From contig OW818667.1 of assembly GCA_942493125.1 (NCBI GenBank), forward strand, positions 3,472,001-3,536,000: a stretch of 64,000 bases of DNA, given 5' to 3'. Under the pieces are notes generated by a model. It searched no databases and was not told the DNA's origin. It saw only the letters and a list, made by a program, of their open reading frames with translations. This document shows positions 42,263 to 52,066 of this stretch, one piece after another (the stretch's first letter is position 1; each line of letters starts with the position of its first letter). This DNA is from Fusibacter_C sp942493125. Lineage in GTDB: Bacteria > Bacillota > Clostridia > Peptostreptococcales > Acidaminobacteraceae. Made by a program: the position numbers and the translations under genes.

Positions 42263-42985
42263 ATGCTAAACGAGTATTTGCAAAATTTCAAAAACAGCAT
42301 CAAAAGCCCAACTATAAAAATGCTCTATAAACTGAAATGGGCACAAATAGAACAACATGTTGAAACTAAGAACTTGAAAATCCTCGATTTCGGGAGCGGG
42401 TTTGGTACAACCGCGAATTACTTGGCTAAGAATAACGAAGTTACTGCAATCGATCCCAACACTGATATGGTTGAGGAACGTGAACGCGAAAATGAGTACA
42501 CACAGATAATTGGAAAGTATGAAAAACTGTATGCGTTCGATGATTGTTCATTTGACATGATAATTTGCCATAATGTCCTCGAGTTCATCCCAGAGCGTGC
42601 CGAAATTGTGAAGGAGTTTTCGCGAATACTTAAAAGTGACGGCATTTTATCCATCGTCAAAAATAATAATGATGGTCGAATTATGTCCAAAGCCATTGCA
42701 AATGATATCGAGGGCGCTGTTGATTTACTTGAAGGTGGCCACATTTCGAACACCTTTGGCGATGTGCATGTCTATAATCCCGCAGAGTTAACGGAGTGGG
42801 GTAACAGTCTTAAAATCGAAAAGTTACTAAGCCTACAGACATTTTTCGGTTTACAAAGTAGCGAAGTTGATAAAAATGAGCAACAATGGATGGATAAAGT
42901 GTTCGATCTAGAAATGAAAGTTTCAGATTTAGAGCCATACAAAAGCATTTCACTTTTTAATCACGTTTTATTGAGGAAATATTAA
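42263..42985 (+). CDS. Class I SAM-dependent methyltransferase, 240 aa
   Basis: Motif I ILDFGSGFGTTANYLA (about residues 39-54), motif II EVTAIDPN and FSRILKSDGILSIV are standard. ACAGGAG precedes the ATG. The stop is separated by one base from the next start, so it is likely coupled to the HAD gene. Confidence 0.87.
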   Translation: MLNEYLQNFKNSIKSPTIKMLYKLKWAQIEQHVETKNLKILDFGSGFGTTANYLAKNNEVTAIDPNTDMVEERERENEYTQIIGKYEKLYAFDDCSFDMIICHNVLEFIPERAEIVKEFSRILKSDGILSIVKNNNDGRIMSKAIANDIEGAVDLLEGGHISNTFGDVHVYNPAELTEWGNSLKIEKLLSLQTFFGLQSSEVDKNEQQWMDKVFDLEMKVSDLEPYKSISLFNHVLLRKY

Positions 42986-42986
42986 T

Positions 42987-43742
42987 ATGAAATATATAAT
43001 CGACCTGGATGGAACCCTACTTGCTGGCGATACCGCAAATTTAGATTCCGTGGCGTTTATGAAGCATTTGAACGTCACAAATACCGATTACTTGGTGATG
43101 ACGAATTCAATTAAATCGCCGTCCAAAATTAAGGAGAAGCTTGAAAAGGTTGGTATAGCTATAGAAACTAGTCGAATTATGAACCCAATAAACGCCATCA
43201 ACTGTTATTTGAAGAATATGGGATTCAATAGCGCGTTTGTCGTGGGTAGCCAATCGGAAATCGATCAATTGGAAGTGGCCGTGAACAATGAAAACCCAGA
43301 CATCATCATTCTACTGGATTTTGAAAAAGAGAATGTCTGCTATGACAAGCTGCAAGAGATCTTTCAACTGATCAATAAGGGAACGCCTGTAATTACAGCC
43401 TCTAAGTCAAACTACTATTTAAAAAATGGTGAACGCGTCTTAGATACTGGCGCATTCACAAGTTTATTGGAAGCCGCAGGGGAGATCACGATCGAAGTGT
43501 TCGGGAAGCCATCAGCTGCGTATTTTAAGTCAGGCTTAAGCTTGTTAAATGCTTCACCTAACGAAGTGATGGTTATCGGTGATGACTGGAAGACAGATAT
43601 AAAAGGTGCCATGTCGGTCGGCTGTAAATCAGCACTATTAAAGTCAGGAAAATATGCATATGGTGACGAGCTACATGTTCCAGAAGCACGATGCTTAGAT
43701 TGTTTGATGGCTATTTTTAATAAAGAAAATTCAAATGACTAA
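42987..43742 (+). CDS. HAD-superfamily hydrolase, NagD-like (subclass IIA), 251 aa
   Basis: Motif I DLDGTLL, the second residue run VMTNS, and the late GKPSAAYF with VIGDDWKTDIKGA fit the NagD/p-nitrophenyl phosphatase branch. All four catalytic motifs are visible. Likely a sugar or nucleotide phosphatase. Confidence 0.87.
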   Translation: MKYIIDLDGTLLAGDTANLDSVAFMKHLNVTNTDYLVMTNSIKSPSKIKEKLEKVGIAIETSRIMNPINAINCYLKNMGFNSAFVVGSQSEIDQLEVAVNNENPDIIILLDFEKENVCYDKLQEIFQLINKGTPVITASKSNYYLKNGERVLDTGAFTSLLEAAGEITIEVFGKPSAAYFKSGLSLLNASPNEVMVIGDDWKTDIKGAMSVGCKSALLKSGKYAYGDELHVPEARCLDCLMAIFNKENSND

Positions 43743-43755
43743 TGGAGGCAAATAA

Positions 43756-44247
43756 ATGAGCAGATACGAAGATGGCTTAAAACTAATGGAAGAAAGATGC
43801 GGCAACAATAAGGATAATACCATTTCACTGGCAACCATTGCATTGGATACGAGTCCAGATGGCAGCCCGCGTCCGTTCGTCCGTGATCTTGACGCATATT
43901 ATGAAGATGGCGTGTTTTATGTGACGACATGGTCAAAGTCGACGAAAATGCAGCAGATCGCTAAAAACAAAGAAGTCGCATTCACTGTTAGCGGCGGTTG
44001 GGTATCGGGCAATGGCATCGGAGAAAATCTCGGTTGGGTTTTAGATCCTAAGAACGCGGCGATAAGAGATAAACTCCGTGTGGCGTTTGCCGCTTGGTAC
44101 GACAGTGCAAACAATGAATCGGATGAAAGCTGCGTTATTTTAGCGATCCGCATCACGCGTGCTACCCTCATAAAAGATCATGGCGCTGAGCGGTACTTTA
44201 TGGATTTTGAGAATCAAGTGGAGACTGCTGAAGGCAAAATAGTATGA
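43756..44247 (+). CDS. Pyridoxamine 5'-phosphate oxidase-fold protein, 163 aa
   Basis: A flavin-binding split-barrel fold is suggested by SLATIALDTSPDGSPRPF, DGVFYVTTWSKSTKMQQI and NKEVAFTVSGG. Members bind FMN or F420 and act on small ligands; the role here is unknown. TGGAGGC precedes the ATG. The stop overlaps the ABC gene start (ATGA). Confidence 0.8.
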   Translation: MSRYEDGLKLMEERCGNNKDNTISLATIALDTSPDGSPRPFVRDLDAYYEDGVFYVTTWSKSTKMQQIAKNKEVAFTVSGGWVSGNGIGENLGWVLDPKNAAIRDKLRVAFAAWYDSANNESDESCVILAIRITRATLIKDHGAERYFMDFENQVETAEGKIV

Positions 44248-45998
44248 AGAAACGACTAAACTATATTTTGCAGTTCTCAAAACCACACTGGATTAAGTTT
44301 GCACTTCTGTTTACTTGTGTGATCGTGACCATATTTATAGGGTCCACTTTTAAATTCATATTTGGAAAACTGATTGATGAAGTCATCACCGCTAAAGACA
44401 TGAGCAAATTTACCGGATGGGTGTTGCTTTACTGTGGGATTTTTTTCATAAATCAACTTTTGCATCTGACGCTGAATATTTCTTGGGCGAATCTTATGAC
44501 AAAGTTCTTATTTGATATCAGGAAGGCAGTGTTTGATAAAACGCTAGGTTTAAAAGCGCAAGCCTTATCCAATATGCACTCTGGTGATTTAGTCTCACGA
44601 ATGCAAAAAGATGTGAGTGAATTCATGAATTTTATTCATTGGAACGTCTTTTATCTGATTGGCGGCATACTCAATCTGATTCTCGCTTTGCTATATATCG
44701 CATACATGAGTATTCCAATGGCGGCTGTCGCACTACTTATGACGCCACTTTCCGTATTTGCCACCAACTATTTTGCAAAAAAAATAAAACCGTTGGCCCG
44801 TCGTTATAAAGAGGATGAAGGGCTGTTGGCTTCTTGGCTCTACGAAATGTTGAAGGGGATGGACGAATTAGGTCGATTAGGTGCTACAAGGCAGATGGTC
44901 TCAGGTTTTACATCAAAACAGGTTCATTTAACTAGGCTCAAAATCAAAATGGACCGCGTCGAAGTAACTGCTGAACGATCAGCGGCAGGTATCGGGCTAT
45001 TGGGACAATTGGTGTTGTTTCTGGTCGCCGCCTATTTGGTGTCGCAAAATCAACTGACCATAGGTGGCGTCATTGCCTGTATTGGCTACTTCCAGACTTG
45101 CGTGAGCGGGTTCAATGTATTAACTCAGAAAATCACCACCATTCCAGGTAATCTGTTGTCCATGGATCGCGTCATTGAGCTGCTTGAAAATGAACAAGAA
45201 AATTACGACTATGATCAAGCACCACGTATCATTGAAAAAGGAAATATCACATTTGAGGATGTTCATTTTAACTACGAAACAAATGTCCCTGTTCTTGAGG
45301 GCTTGACTTTAAAAGTCAAAGCAGGTGAGACGGTGGCGTTGGTTGGACAAAGTGGCGCAGGCAAAACAACACTGTCTACGCTTCTACAGAGATTTTATGA
45401 ACCACAATCGGGTCAGATTTTAATCGACGATGTCCCTCTGAGTGCGTATCCACTTTACAGCTTACGCAGGCAAATTGGTGTGGTTCAGCAGGATACAGTA
45501 CTTCTGAAAGCAACGCTTAGGGACAACATCACACTCAATCAAATAGGGATAGATGATTCACTGGTGACCCAGGCGCTTGAAAAAGCACACCTAAGTGAAT
45601 GGTTAAACACTTTACCAAATGGCCTGGACACGTTAATGGGCATCCAAGGTGAAGGGGTGTCAGGCGGTCAAAAGCAGCGCATTGCGATAGCGCGAACCTT
45701 TTTAGCAGATCCTAAAATCCTCGTATTTGACGAAGCGACGTCCTCACTTGATAGAGAAAGTGAACGCGCCATCAAAGACTCGTGGAAAAGCTTAAGTGAG
45801 GGGCGTACAACGTTGATTATTGCGCATCGATTATCGACGATTATTTGCGCAGACCGAATCGCAGTCGTTTCAAAAGGAAAAATTGTCGGGTTTGATCATC
45901 ATGAGACTTTACTGAACCATTGCGAAACCTATAAAGTATTGTTCGAAAGCCAACATGATATTGATATGAATGGTGGTGCCTATGCAAGCATATCCTAA
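44244..45998 (+). CDS. ABC exporter subunit (membrane + ATPase), 584 aa
   Basis: Six membrane helices in the first 310 residues, then an ATPase domain with GQSGAGKTT, signature VSGGQKQR and Walker B ILVFDEATSSLD, His-loop IIAHRLST. It overlaps the next gene by 17 bases; the two half-transporters probably form a heterodimer that exports a drug or peptide. The catalytic Glu after Walker B is present. Confidence 0.93.
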   Translation: MKKRLNYILQFSKPHWIKFALLFTCVIVTIFIGSTFKFIFGKLIDEVITAKDMSKFTGWVLLYCGIFFINQLLHLTLNISWANLMTKFLFDIRKAVFDKTLGLKAQALSNMHSGDLVSRMQKDVSEFMNFIHWNVFYLIGGILNLILALLYIAYMSIPMAAVALLMTPLSVFATNYFAKKIKPLARRYKEDEGLLASWLYEMLKGMDELGRLGATRQMVSGFTSKQVHLTRLKIKMDRVEVTAERSAAGIGLLGQLVLFLVAAYLVSQNQLTIGGVIACIGYFQTCVSGFNVLTQKITTIPGNLLSMDRVIELLENEQENYDYDQAPRIIEKGNITFEDVHFNYETNVPVLEGLTLKVKAGETVALVGQSGAGKTTLSTLLQRFYEPQSGQILIDDVPLSAYPLYSLRRQIGVVQQDTVLLKATLRDNITLNQIGIDDSLVTQALEKAHLSEWLNTLPNGLDTLMGIQGEGVSGGQKQRIAIARTFLADPKILVFDEATSSLDRESERAIKDSWKSLSEGRTTLIIAHRLSTIICADRIAVVSKGKIVGFDHHETLLNHCETYKVLFESQHDIDMNGGAYASIS

Positions 45999-47706
45999 TC
46001 GTCTGACCTTATTTAGACGTTTAATGACACTATGTCACGAAAAAAAGACGTCGCTCCTGAAGCTTCTAGCGTTAAAGGGGTACTTTTTAGCCATCGTACT
46101 ACTGACGCCACTTTGCTATTTGGTGTTTATTAGAGATGTCCTTGAAGCCAAAAGATTTGAGCTGATTTGGTTTGTGCTGGCGAGTTACACGATACTTTAT
46201 GCCATGGAATCGCTTGGTATCGTATTACAAAAGCGCATCCAAAATCAATTTTTCATGCCGCTCAAGCTAAAAATTAGAAAACAAATGGCGCGAAAGCTTT
46301 CAACCATGGATCACGAAACGTATAAAGACTATATGGTAGGGGATTTAAACCAAAGGTTAGATTCAGATGTTGAGGTGGTACAGACTTTTTTCACAACACA
46401 CTGTATTGAATCCATTTATTCAGCCATAAGTGCGCTTGTTTTGACGGCATTTATGTTTTATATCAATTGGATTTTGACATTGATAGGCTTAGTTGCCGTA
46501 CCGCTTTCATTTTTGTTTGCTTCGTTCATGAGTAAAAAACCAGGTCGGATTGCCGATGCGTTCCGTATGCAACATGGCCTATATGAGACGGACGTTCACA
46601 ATGCATTTCAAAATTGGCGCATGATCAAATCACACGGTTTAGAACACCATGAGAGTGAAATGGTAAAAAAGCACTGGGACGTGTTGACGCCTCTATTTAT
46701 CAAGAAGCAAGTCTTCTGGTTTATTAACCGAAGCTTTATTGCGATTAAAGATACGTTTATTACGACGATGAACTTGTATTTTGTAGGTGGCATCTTAGTG
46801 ATCAATGGCCAATTGGAATTGGGGCTGTTGCTCATGTTCATGAATTACTACGCCAAGTTTTATAGCAATATTGAACAGATGATTCAATCGATCATGTCCT
46901 TGAAAATTGATGATGCCTCTTTGAGAAGAGTTTTGGAAATCCTCGATTCGCCGCAAAATGAAACGATCAAGTCATCCATTTTACACGGTCATCTGAACAT
47001 GCAATCTGTCAGCTATGCTTATTCGGACAATGAAGACGCGTTAGTCGATGTGACACTCAATATCCATGAAAATGCACACATTGCCATCGTAGGGCGCAGT
47101 GGATCTGGTAAAAGTACACTCATCAAGTTATTGATGGGGACTTTAAAACCCACAAAAGGTCAAGTTCATTTGGGCGAACATAGTGTATCCGATATGAGTC
47201 GTGAAGCCATTTGCAAAAGGATTTCAGTTGTCATGCAAGAACCGTACTTTTTCAACTTGAGTATCGCCGACAATCTAAAGATGGCCAATAAATCTGCCAC
47301 CATCAATCAGTTGATTACAGTGTGCAAACAAGCGAATATCCATGAATTTATCGATGATTTACCAGAAACTTACGATACAGTTATCGGTGAAAAAGGCATC
47401 AAGTTATCCGGTGGCCAAAAGCAAAGACTGGCCATAGCGAGAATGCTGCTTATGAATGCCGATATTCTCATATTTGATGAAGCAACTTCTGCACTGGATC
47501 ACGAGAACGAAAAAAGCATCATAAGTACTTTAGCAGAGCTGAAGCATAACAAAACGATCATTTCAATAGCACATCGGCTTTCAACCATAACGTCAGCGGA
47601 CCATGTGCTTGTTTTAGAACGCGGCCGTGTGGTATCTGAAGGCACTCATGAGGTGTTGTCTATGAGCTGCAACGTGTATAGGCAATTGTTTAAAATCAAC
47701 GGTTAG
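45982..47706 (+). CDS. ABC exporter subunit (membrane + ATPase), 574 aa
   Basis: Start chosen at ATG 45982 in the overlap with the first subunit. Six membrane helices, then Walker A GRSGSGKST, signature LSGGQKQR, Walker B ILIFDEATSALD and SIAHRLST. Both halves keep catalytic Glu and signature motifs, so both sites may hydrolyse ATP. The VanW gene directly follows. Confidence 0.93.
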   Translation: MQAYPNRLTLFRRLMTLCHEKKTSLLKLLALKGYFLAIVLLTPLCYLVFIRDVLEAKRFELIWFVLASYTILYAMESLGIVLQKRIQNQFFMPLKLKIRKQMARKLSTMDHETYKDYMVGDLNQRLDSDVEVVQTFFTTHCIESIYSAISALVLTAFMFYINWILTLIGLVAVPLSFLFASFMSKKPGRIADAFRMQHGLYETDVHNAFQNWRMIKSHGLEHHESEMVKKHWDVLTPLFIKKQVFWFINRSFIAIKDTFITTMNLYFVGGILVINGQLELGLLLMFMNYYAKFYSNIEQMIQSIMSLKIDDASLRRVLEILDSPQNETIKSSILHGHLNMQSVSYAYSDNEDALVDVTLNIHENAHIAIVGRSGSGKSTLIKLLMGTLKPTKGQVHLGEHSVSDMSREAICKRISVVMQEPYFFNLSIADNLKMANKSATINQLITVCKQANIHEFIDDLPETYDTVIGEKGIKLSGGQKQRLAIARMLLMNADILIFDEATSALDHENEKSIISTLAELKHNKTIISIAHRLSTITSADHVLVLERGRVVSEGTHEVLSMSCNVYRQLFKING

Positions 47707-47733
47707 TGTTGATAAAAGAGAGAAAGGTGACCC

Positions 47734-48558
47734 ATGGCAAAACGACTATTCTGTGAGATTAGTCCTCTTACATACAAAATTTCTGTCACTATGAACATCC
47801 TCAAAAGAAAAATGATGTGGATGTCGAAACGCGAAAGCTATGCAGTAGAGCGATCAGATGAAAAATTGGCTAATATTCATTATGAAAGCAAGTCGCTCAT
47901 AAGGCGTAAGCTTGGCAATGTTGATATGAGGCTACAGGATAATAAAGCTGTGAATCTAGGCATTGCAGCGCCTAAGATCAACGGGATAATTATAAAGCCC
48001 AATCAGGTATTCTCCTTCTGGAAGCTTGTTGGAAACTGCAAGGCGTCAAAAGGTTATTTGGAAGGCTTATCGATTAAGAATAGTGACGTTGGGGTTGGAA
48101 TTGGAGGTGGGATGTGCCAGATGACCAACATGATCCATTGGTTGATTTTACATAGCCCTCTAACTGTACTTGAACACCATCACCACAACCAGTTTGACTT
48201 GTTTCCGGATTTTGGACGTACTGTACCTTTCGGAACAGGGACATCAATCATGTATAATTATATGGATTATCAGTTCATCAACAGCACAGCACATACGTTT
48301 CAGCTCATTATTTATACAACCGATGAGCATCTTTGCGGTGAACTTCGCTGTGACGCACCAATCGGACAGGCTTATCATGTCGAAGAACGCAATTCATTTT
48401 TTTCTCAGATTGAAGATACCTATTTTAGACACAATGAAGTTTTCAAAATCACCATCGACAAAACGACTGGAGACAAGGTGGATGAAACACTGATCAATCG
48501 AAATAGGTCGAAGGTGCTCTATGATGCACGGTTCATACCGGCTGAGTTGGTCCGGTAG
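47734..48558 (+). CDS. VanW-family protein, 274 aa
   Basis: The VanW core is seen from about residue 85: KPNQVFSFWKLVG, GVGIGGGMCQMTN, and the distinct His-rich LEHHHHNQFDLFPDFGRTVPFG. VanW proteins occur in vancomycin clusters and elsewhere; their activity is unknown. It lies 27 bases after the exporter genes, suggesting one antibiotic-response operon. Confidence 0.88.
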   Translation: MAKRLFCEISPLTYKISVTMNILKRKMMWMSKRESYAVERSDEKLANIHYESKSLIRRKLGNVDMRLQDNKAVNLGIAAPKINGIIIKPNQVFSFWKLVGNCKASKGYLEGLSIKNSDVGVGIGGGMCQMTNMIHWLILHSPLTVLEHHHHNQFDLFPDFGRTVPFGTGTSIMYNYMDYQFINSTAHTFQLIIYTTDEHLCGELRCDAPIGQAYHVEERNSFFSQIEDTYFRHNEVFKITIDKTTGDKVDETLINRNRSKVLYDARFIPAELVR

Positions 48559-48613
48559 AGAGGTTGAATCGTGAATAAATGCGTGCCAATTAGGTGGAAT
48601 AACGGAGGTTTTC

Positions 48614-48913
48614 ATGAGTTGTTATTTTGTCGCTCAAATTCAAATCAATGATAATGATGAATATCAAAAATATTTAGAGGGCGTTGATGAGGTATTCTCA
48701 AAATTCAACGGCAAATATTTAGCTGTTGATGAAAACCCAGAAGTACTTGAGGGAAATTGGTCATATAGTAGAATCATTATTATACAATTTCCAACTGAAA
48801 AAGAACTAAAGCGCTGGTATGAATCAGAGGCATATCAAAGATTGGTCCAACACCGACTGATAGCAGCCGATTGCGATACACTTATTGTAAAAGGTCTTGA
48901 TACGAACACTTAA
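48614..48913 (+). CDS. DUF1330-like dimeric barrel protein, 99 aa
   Basis: Begins SCYFVAQIQINDNDEYQKYLEGV and includes SRIIIIQFPTEKELKRWYES and YQRLVQHRL, typical of DUF1330-type dimeric alpha/beta barrels. No catalytic role known. ACGGAGG precedes the ATG. Confidence 0.82.
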   Translation: MSCYFVAQIQINDNDEYQKYLEGVDEVFSKFNGKYLAVDENPEVLEGNWSYSRIIIIQFPTEKELKRWYESEAYQRLVQHRLIAADCDTLIVKGLDTNT

Positions 48914-48971
48914 GTGTATTTAGGATGAGATTTAATTAGATCGAATGAATATTGAGTTGAGAGGGTTAGAC

Positions 48972-49511
48972 ATGATGACATTAAACACAGAACGATTAAT
49001 TATTAGAAGTTTTTCAGAAAATGATGGCGAAGATCTCTACGAATACTTTTCAAATCCAAATGTATTGAAATTTGAGCCGCATAAGCCTTTTACAAAAGAT
49101 GAAGCTCTAGCAGAAGCTAAATGGCGTGAGAATGATGAACGATTTTTAGCGGTCTGTTTGAAAAGCGGAAAAGTGATCGGCAATCTCTATTTTTCAAAAG
49201 GAGACTTCGAAACTTGGGAAATTGGCTATGTTTTTAACGACAAATACTGGGGAAATGGCTACGCTACAGAAAGCTTATCTGCACTGCTTGACTATGCATT
49301 TGTAAGTTTAAACGCAAGAAGAATTATTGCGAAATGTGATCCTAAGAACACGCCTTCATGGAAGTTGCTTGAACGCGTTGGTATGAGAAGAGAAGCAACA
49401 ATGCTGCAAAATGTCTTTTTCTTTACGGATGAAAATGGGACTCCTATTTGGAAAGATACTTATCAGTATGCGATGCTAAGAACTGAGTATATGGCAGAAC
49501 ATCGCGATTAA
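48972..49511 (+). CDS. GNAT family N-acetyltransferase (RimJ/RimL type), 179 aa
   Basis: Start chosen at ATG 48972 after GAGAGGG. LNTERLIIRSFSENDGEDLYEY is the usual front, DKYWGNGYATESLSALLDYAF the acetyl-CoA loop and helix, WKLLERVGM the closing element. Such enzymes acetylate protein N-termini or small molecules; the target is unknown. Confidence 0.9.
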   Translation: MMTLNTERLIIRSFSENDGEDLYEYFSNPNVLKFEPHKPFTKDEALAEAKWRENDERFLAVCLKSGKVIGNLYFSKGDFETWEIGYVFNDKYWGNGYATESLSALLDYAFVSLNARRIIAKCDPKNTPSWKLLERVGMRREATMLQNVFFFTDENGTPIWKDTYQYAMLRTEYMAEHRD

Positions 49512-49619
49512 AGTTGTCGTGAGTAAAAAAAGCGAAAATTTACGCACATTTTATTGACGTGGGTAATAAGTATTTAATAAATTAGGTAAAGCATATGAAA
49601 TTTTTGGCGAGGTGAAATT

Positions 49620-50162
49620 ATGGAAACATTGGAAACGGATAGATTGATTTTAAGAAACTGGCATGAAAATGATTATTTGGATTTATATGAGTATGCTTCT
49701 AGTGAGTTGGTTGGACCGAGCGCAGGTTGGCCTGCTCATAAGAATCATGAAGAAAGTAAAGCGATCATAAAGATGTTCATCGAAGCAGATGACACCTATG
49801 CAATTGTGCTTAAGGCTGAAAATAAGGTTATTGGCGGAATTGGATTGCATCACAGAATGCCTGATGATGACTTGAAGGATTTAAATCAAAGAGAAATCGG
49901 TTATGTACTGAATCCTTTGTACTGGGGCAATGGCTATGTGCCTGAGGCAGTCAAAATGTTAATCAAGTATGGGTTTGAACAGCTGGATCTGGATTTGATA
50001 TGGTGTGGCCATTTTGATTTTAATTTAAAGTCAAAACGAGTGGTTGAAAAATGCGGTTTTCATTACCGTTTCAATAAAGATGTGACTTTAAAGTTGTTCG
50101 GCGATAAAGTGGTCAATGAATGGTTTTATAGTATTTCGAAGAATGAAGCAAAGCGAATATAA
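49620..50162 (+). CDS. GNAT family N-acetyltransferase (RimJ/RimL type), 180 aa
   Basis: LETDRLILRNWHENDYLDLYEY, GYVLNPLYWGNGYVPEAVKML and SKRVVEKCGF are the standard elements. Tandem with two other acetyltransferase genes. GGCGAGGTG precedes the ATG. Confidence 0.9.
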   Translation: METLETDRLILRNWHENDYLDLYEYASSELVGPSAGWPAHKNHEESKAIIKMFIEADDTYAIVLKAENKVIGGIGLHHRMPDDDLKDLNQREIGYVLNPLYWGNGYVPEAVKMLIKYGFEQLDLDLIWCGHFDFNLKSKRVVEKCGFHYRFNKDVTLKLFGDKVVNEWFYSISKNEAKRI

Positions 50163-50176
50163 AAGGAGACATCACA

Positions 50177-50584
50177 ATGATTGAATATATGAATACACTT
50201 GATAATATAACACCAGATAATCTGGAAGGTTTTTTTGTCGGTTGGCCGAATCCGCCATCAGTAACAAAACACTATGAATTGTTGGAGAAGAGTGCCTATA
50301 TCTGGTTAGCTGTCGATAGCGAGACAAAAAATGTTGTGGGATTCATAACAGCAATTTCGGACGAAGTAATCGCAGCATATATTCCTTTGCTGGAAGTTTT
50401 GCCAGATTATAAGGGAAAAGGCATCGGAAAGAGGTTGATGGAAAACATGCTTTCTACACTAAGTGAGTTCTACATGATTGATTTACTATGTGATCAAGAT
50501 TTGCAGGAATATTATGAGTCGTTCAATATGTTAAGATCTCAAGGGATGATTTTTAGGAATTATCAGAAGCAGAGTGGAAGATAG
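50177..50584 (+). CDS. GNAT family N-acetyltransferase, 135 aa
   Basis: A short GNAT with PLLEVLPDYKGKGIGKRLMENML as the acetyl-CoA loop and helix. AAAGGAG precedes the ATG. Third GNAT in a row; the next gene overlaps its end. Confidence 0.88.
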   Translation: MIEYMNTLDNITPDNLEGFFVGWPNPPSVTKHYELLEKSAYIWLAVDSETKNVVGFITAISDEVIAAYIPLLEVLPDYKGKGIGKRLMENMLSTLSEFYMIDLLCDQDLQEYYESFNMLRSQGMIFRNYQKQSGR

Positions 50585-50624
50585 GCAAAATCATCAAAAA
50601 AATAATATTGGAGACCTCATATCA

Positions 50625-51254
50625 ATGAAAAATTGCCTTAGTTTGAATGAGATAAATGAAATTAAAATGAACTTTGAAATGAGAAATATTGAATTTGAGT
50701 ACTTTGAGACGGACGAGGATCTGATGGATTGTATTATAAAGGAGACCTCAAAATTTCGAAATATTGGAATTGGCAATTCACAGACACTAAAACGACTTAA
50801 CATTACAGATACTTTATTAGAGATGCATAAAACGGTTTTTGATAAAACTTTGGGGACAAATAGTGATGATATTAAAGCATTAAAGAAGATGGCACTTTTA
50901 TCAGAATGCTATATCACAAGTAGCAATGCAATATCAAAGGACGGCACAATTGTAAATGTGGATCATAGTGGCAATAGAGTCGCCGCGATGACCTATGGTC
51001 CTGATCGCGTATTGATTATTGTAGGCATAAACAAGGTTGTGCAAAATGAAAAGGAAGCAATTATTCGCGCATTAAAGGTTGCTACACCTCAAAACGCATT
51101 GCGTTCCAAGATTCCTTCACCCTGCAGTACTGGGGGAACATGTCTTGAATGCAATCAAACTAAAAGAGTATGCAATCACATTTCATTAATCAGAGGGCAA
51201 CATGAAATAGGTAGAATGAAAGTTATGTTATTAAATGAGAGCTTAGGGTTTTAA
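50625..51254 (+). CDS. LUD-domain protein (LutC/DUF162-like), 209 aa
   Basis: Start chosen at ATG 50625 after TTGGAGACC. NIGIGNSQTLK, TSSNAISKDGTIVNVD, SGNRVAAMTYGP and a cysteine run near the end (PCSTGGTCLECNQTK) fit the LUD family of lactate-utilisation-related proteins. The cysteines suggest a metal site. Role in this cell unknown. Confidence 0.86.
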   Translation: MKNCLSLNEINEIKMNFEMRNIEFEYFETDEDLMDCIIKETSKFRNIGIGNSQTLKRLNITDTLLEMHKTVFDKTLGTNSDDIKALKKMALLSECYITSSNAISKDGTIVNVDHSGNRVAAMTYGPDRVLIIVGINKVVQNEKEAIIRALKVATPQNALRSKIPSPCSTGGTCLECNQTKRVCNHISLIRGQHEIGRMKVMLLNESLGF

Positions 51255-51351
51255 ATGCGTTTGGCGGTGATGGTGGATTTGATTGGGAGCGCATAATCAA
51301 GAAAATTCAATTATTGAGCACGATCAAACAGTGAGTTTGTCAGGAGGATAA

Positions 51352-52056
51352 ATGAAAAAAGCTGTCGCAATTATTATTGTTATTTCTATGACTTTACTTA
51401 TCGTATTTATAATAAGTAAAGAAAACGATCAAGATTTGCAAGATGATGTGATGAAAATTGAATTGTCAGATTGGTACACCACATGGGAAAGCGTCTATAA
51501 TAGTAAAGGGATATTATCGGATCAACAGATTGAAGATGTCAATCTATTATTACAGCCTACTTTTTCAAACAATGATGACCTTGAAGTCAATCCAATAAGT
51601 TGCTTTCTTACTTCATATTATAAAGATGTACAAGATATAAATTTGACTGATTTTTTAAGATACTGTCCTATTGGAGAAATTCCTGAAGAACTCCCTGAGT
51701 TCGAGGCTTTAGCGCAACATGAGAATTGGCCTTTTGGTAAATTTAAAAACGTGAAAAGTCTTCCCGTACCGATACATCGTTATAAAAGTGAGTTGGTTCA
51801 AGAGTTATTTACATTATACGCAGATATAAATTTGGATGAATTAACTGGCGTTGGATTTGATGAGGTGATTTATCTAGATAGTACGGATGCATACTATAAT
51901 TACACCAGTGATTTTGCACCAGGCTTCTTTAAATGCACTGAGGGAATTGTTGAAGATGATGTCATTAAATTATATTCAGATTCAAGACATACGGTAGAAT
52001 TGATAATAGCAAAAAAGGACGGGAAGTATGTTATTAAGTCTTTTTATGCCAAGTAA
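51352..52056 (+). CDS. Signal-anchored exported protein, 234 aa
   Basis: One N-terminal hydrophobic helix (residues 4-22). The rest is an acidic exported domain without recognised motif. CAGGAGG precedes the ATG. Its end overlaps the ribosome binding site of the next gene. Confidence 0.77.
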   Translation: MKKAVAIIIVISMTLLIVFIISKENDQDLQDDVMKIELSDWYTTWESVYNSKGILSDQQIEDVNLLLQPTFSNNDDLEVNPISCFLTSYYKDVQDINLTDFLRYCPIGEIPEELPEFEALAQHENWPFGKFKNVKSLPVPIHRYKSELVQELFTLYADINLDELTGVGFDEVIYLDSTDAYYNYTSDFAPGFFKCTEGIVEDDVIKLYSDSRHTVELIIAKKDGKYVIKSFYAK

Positions 52057-52066
52057 GGAGCGCACA

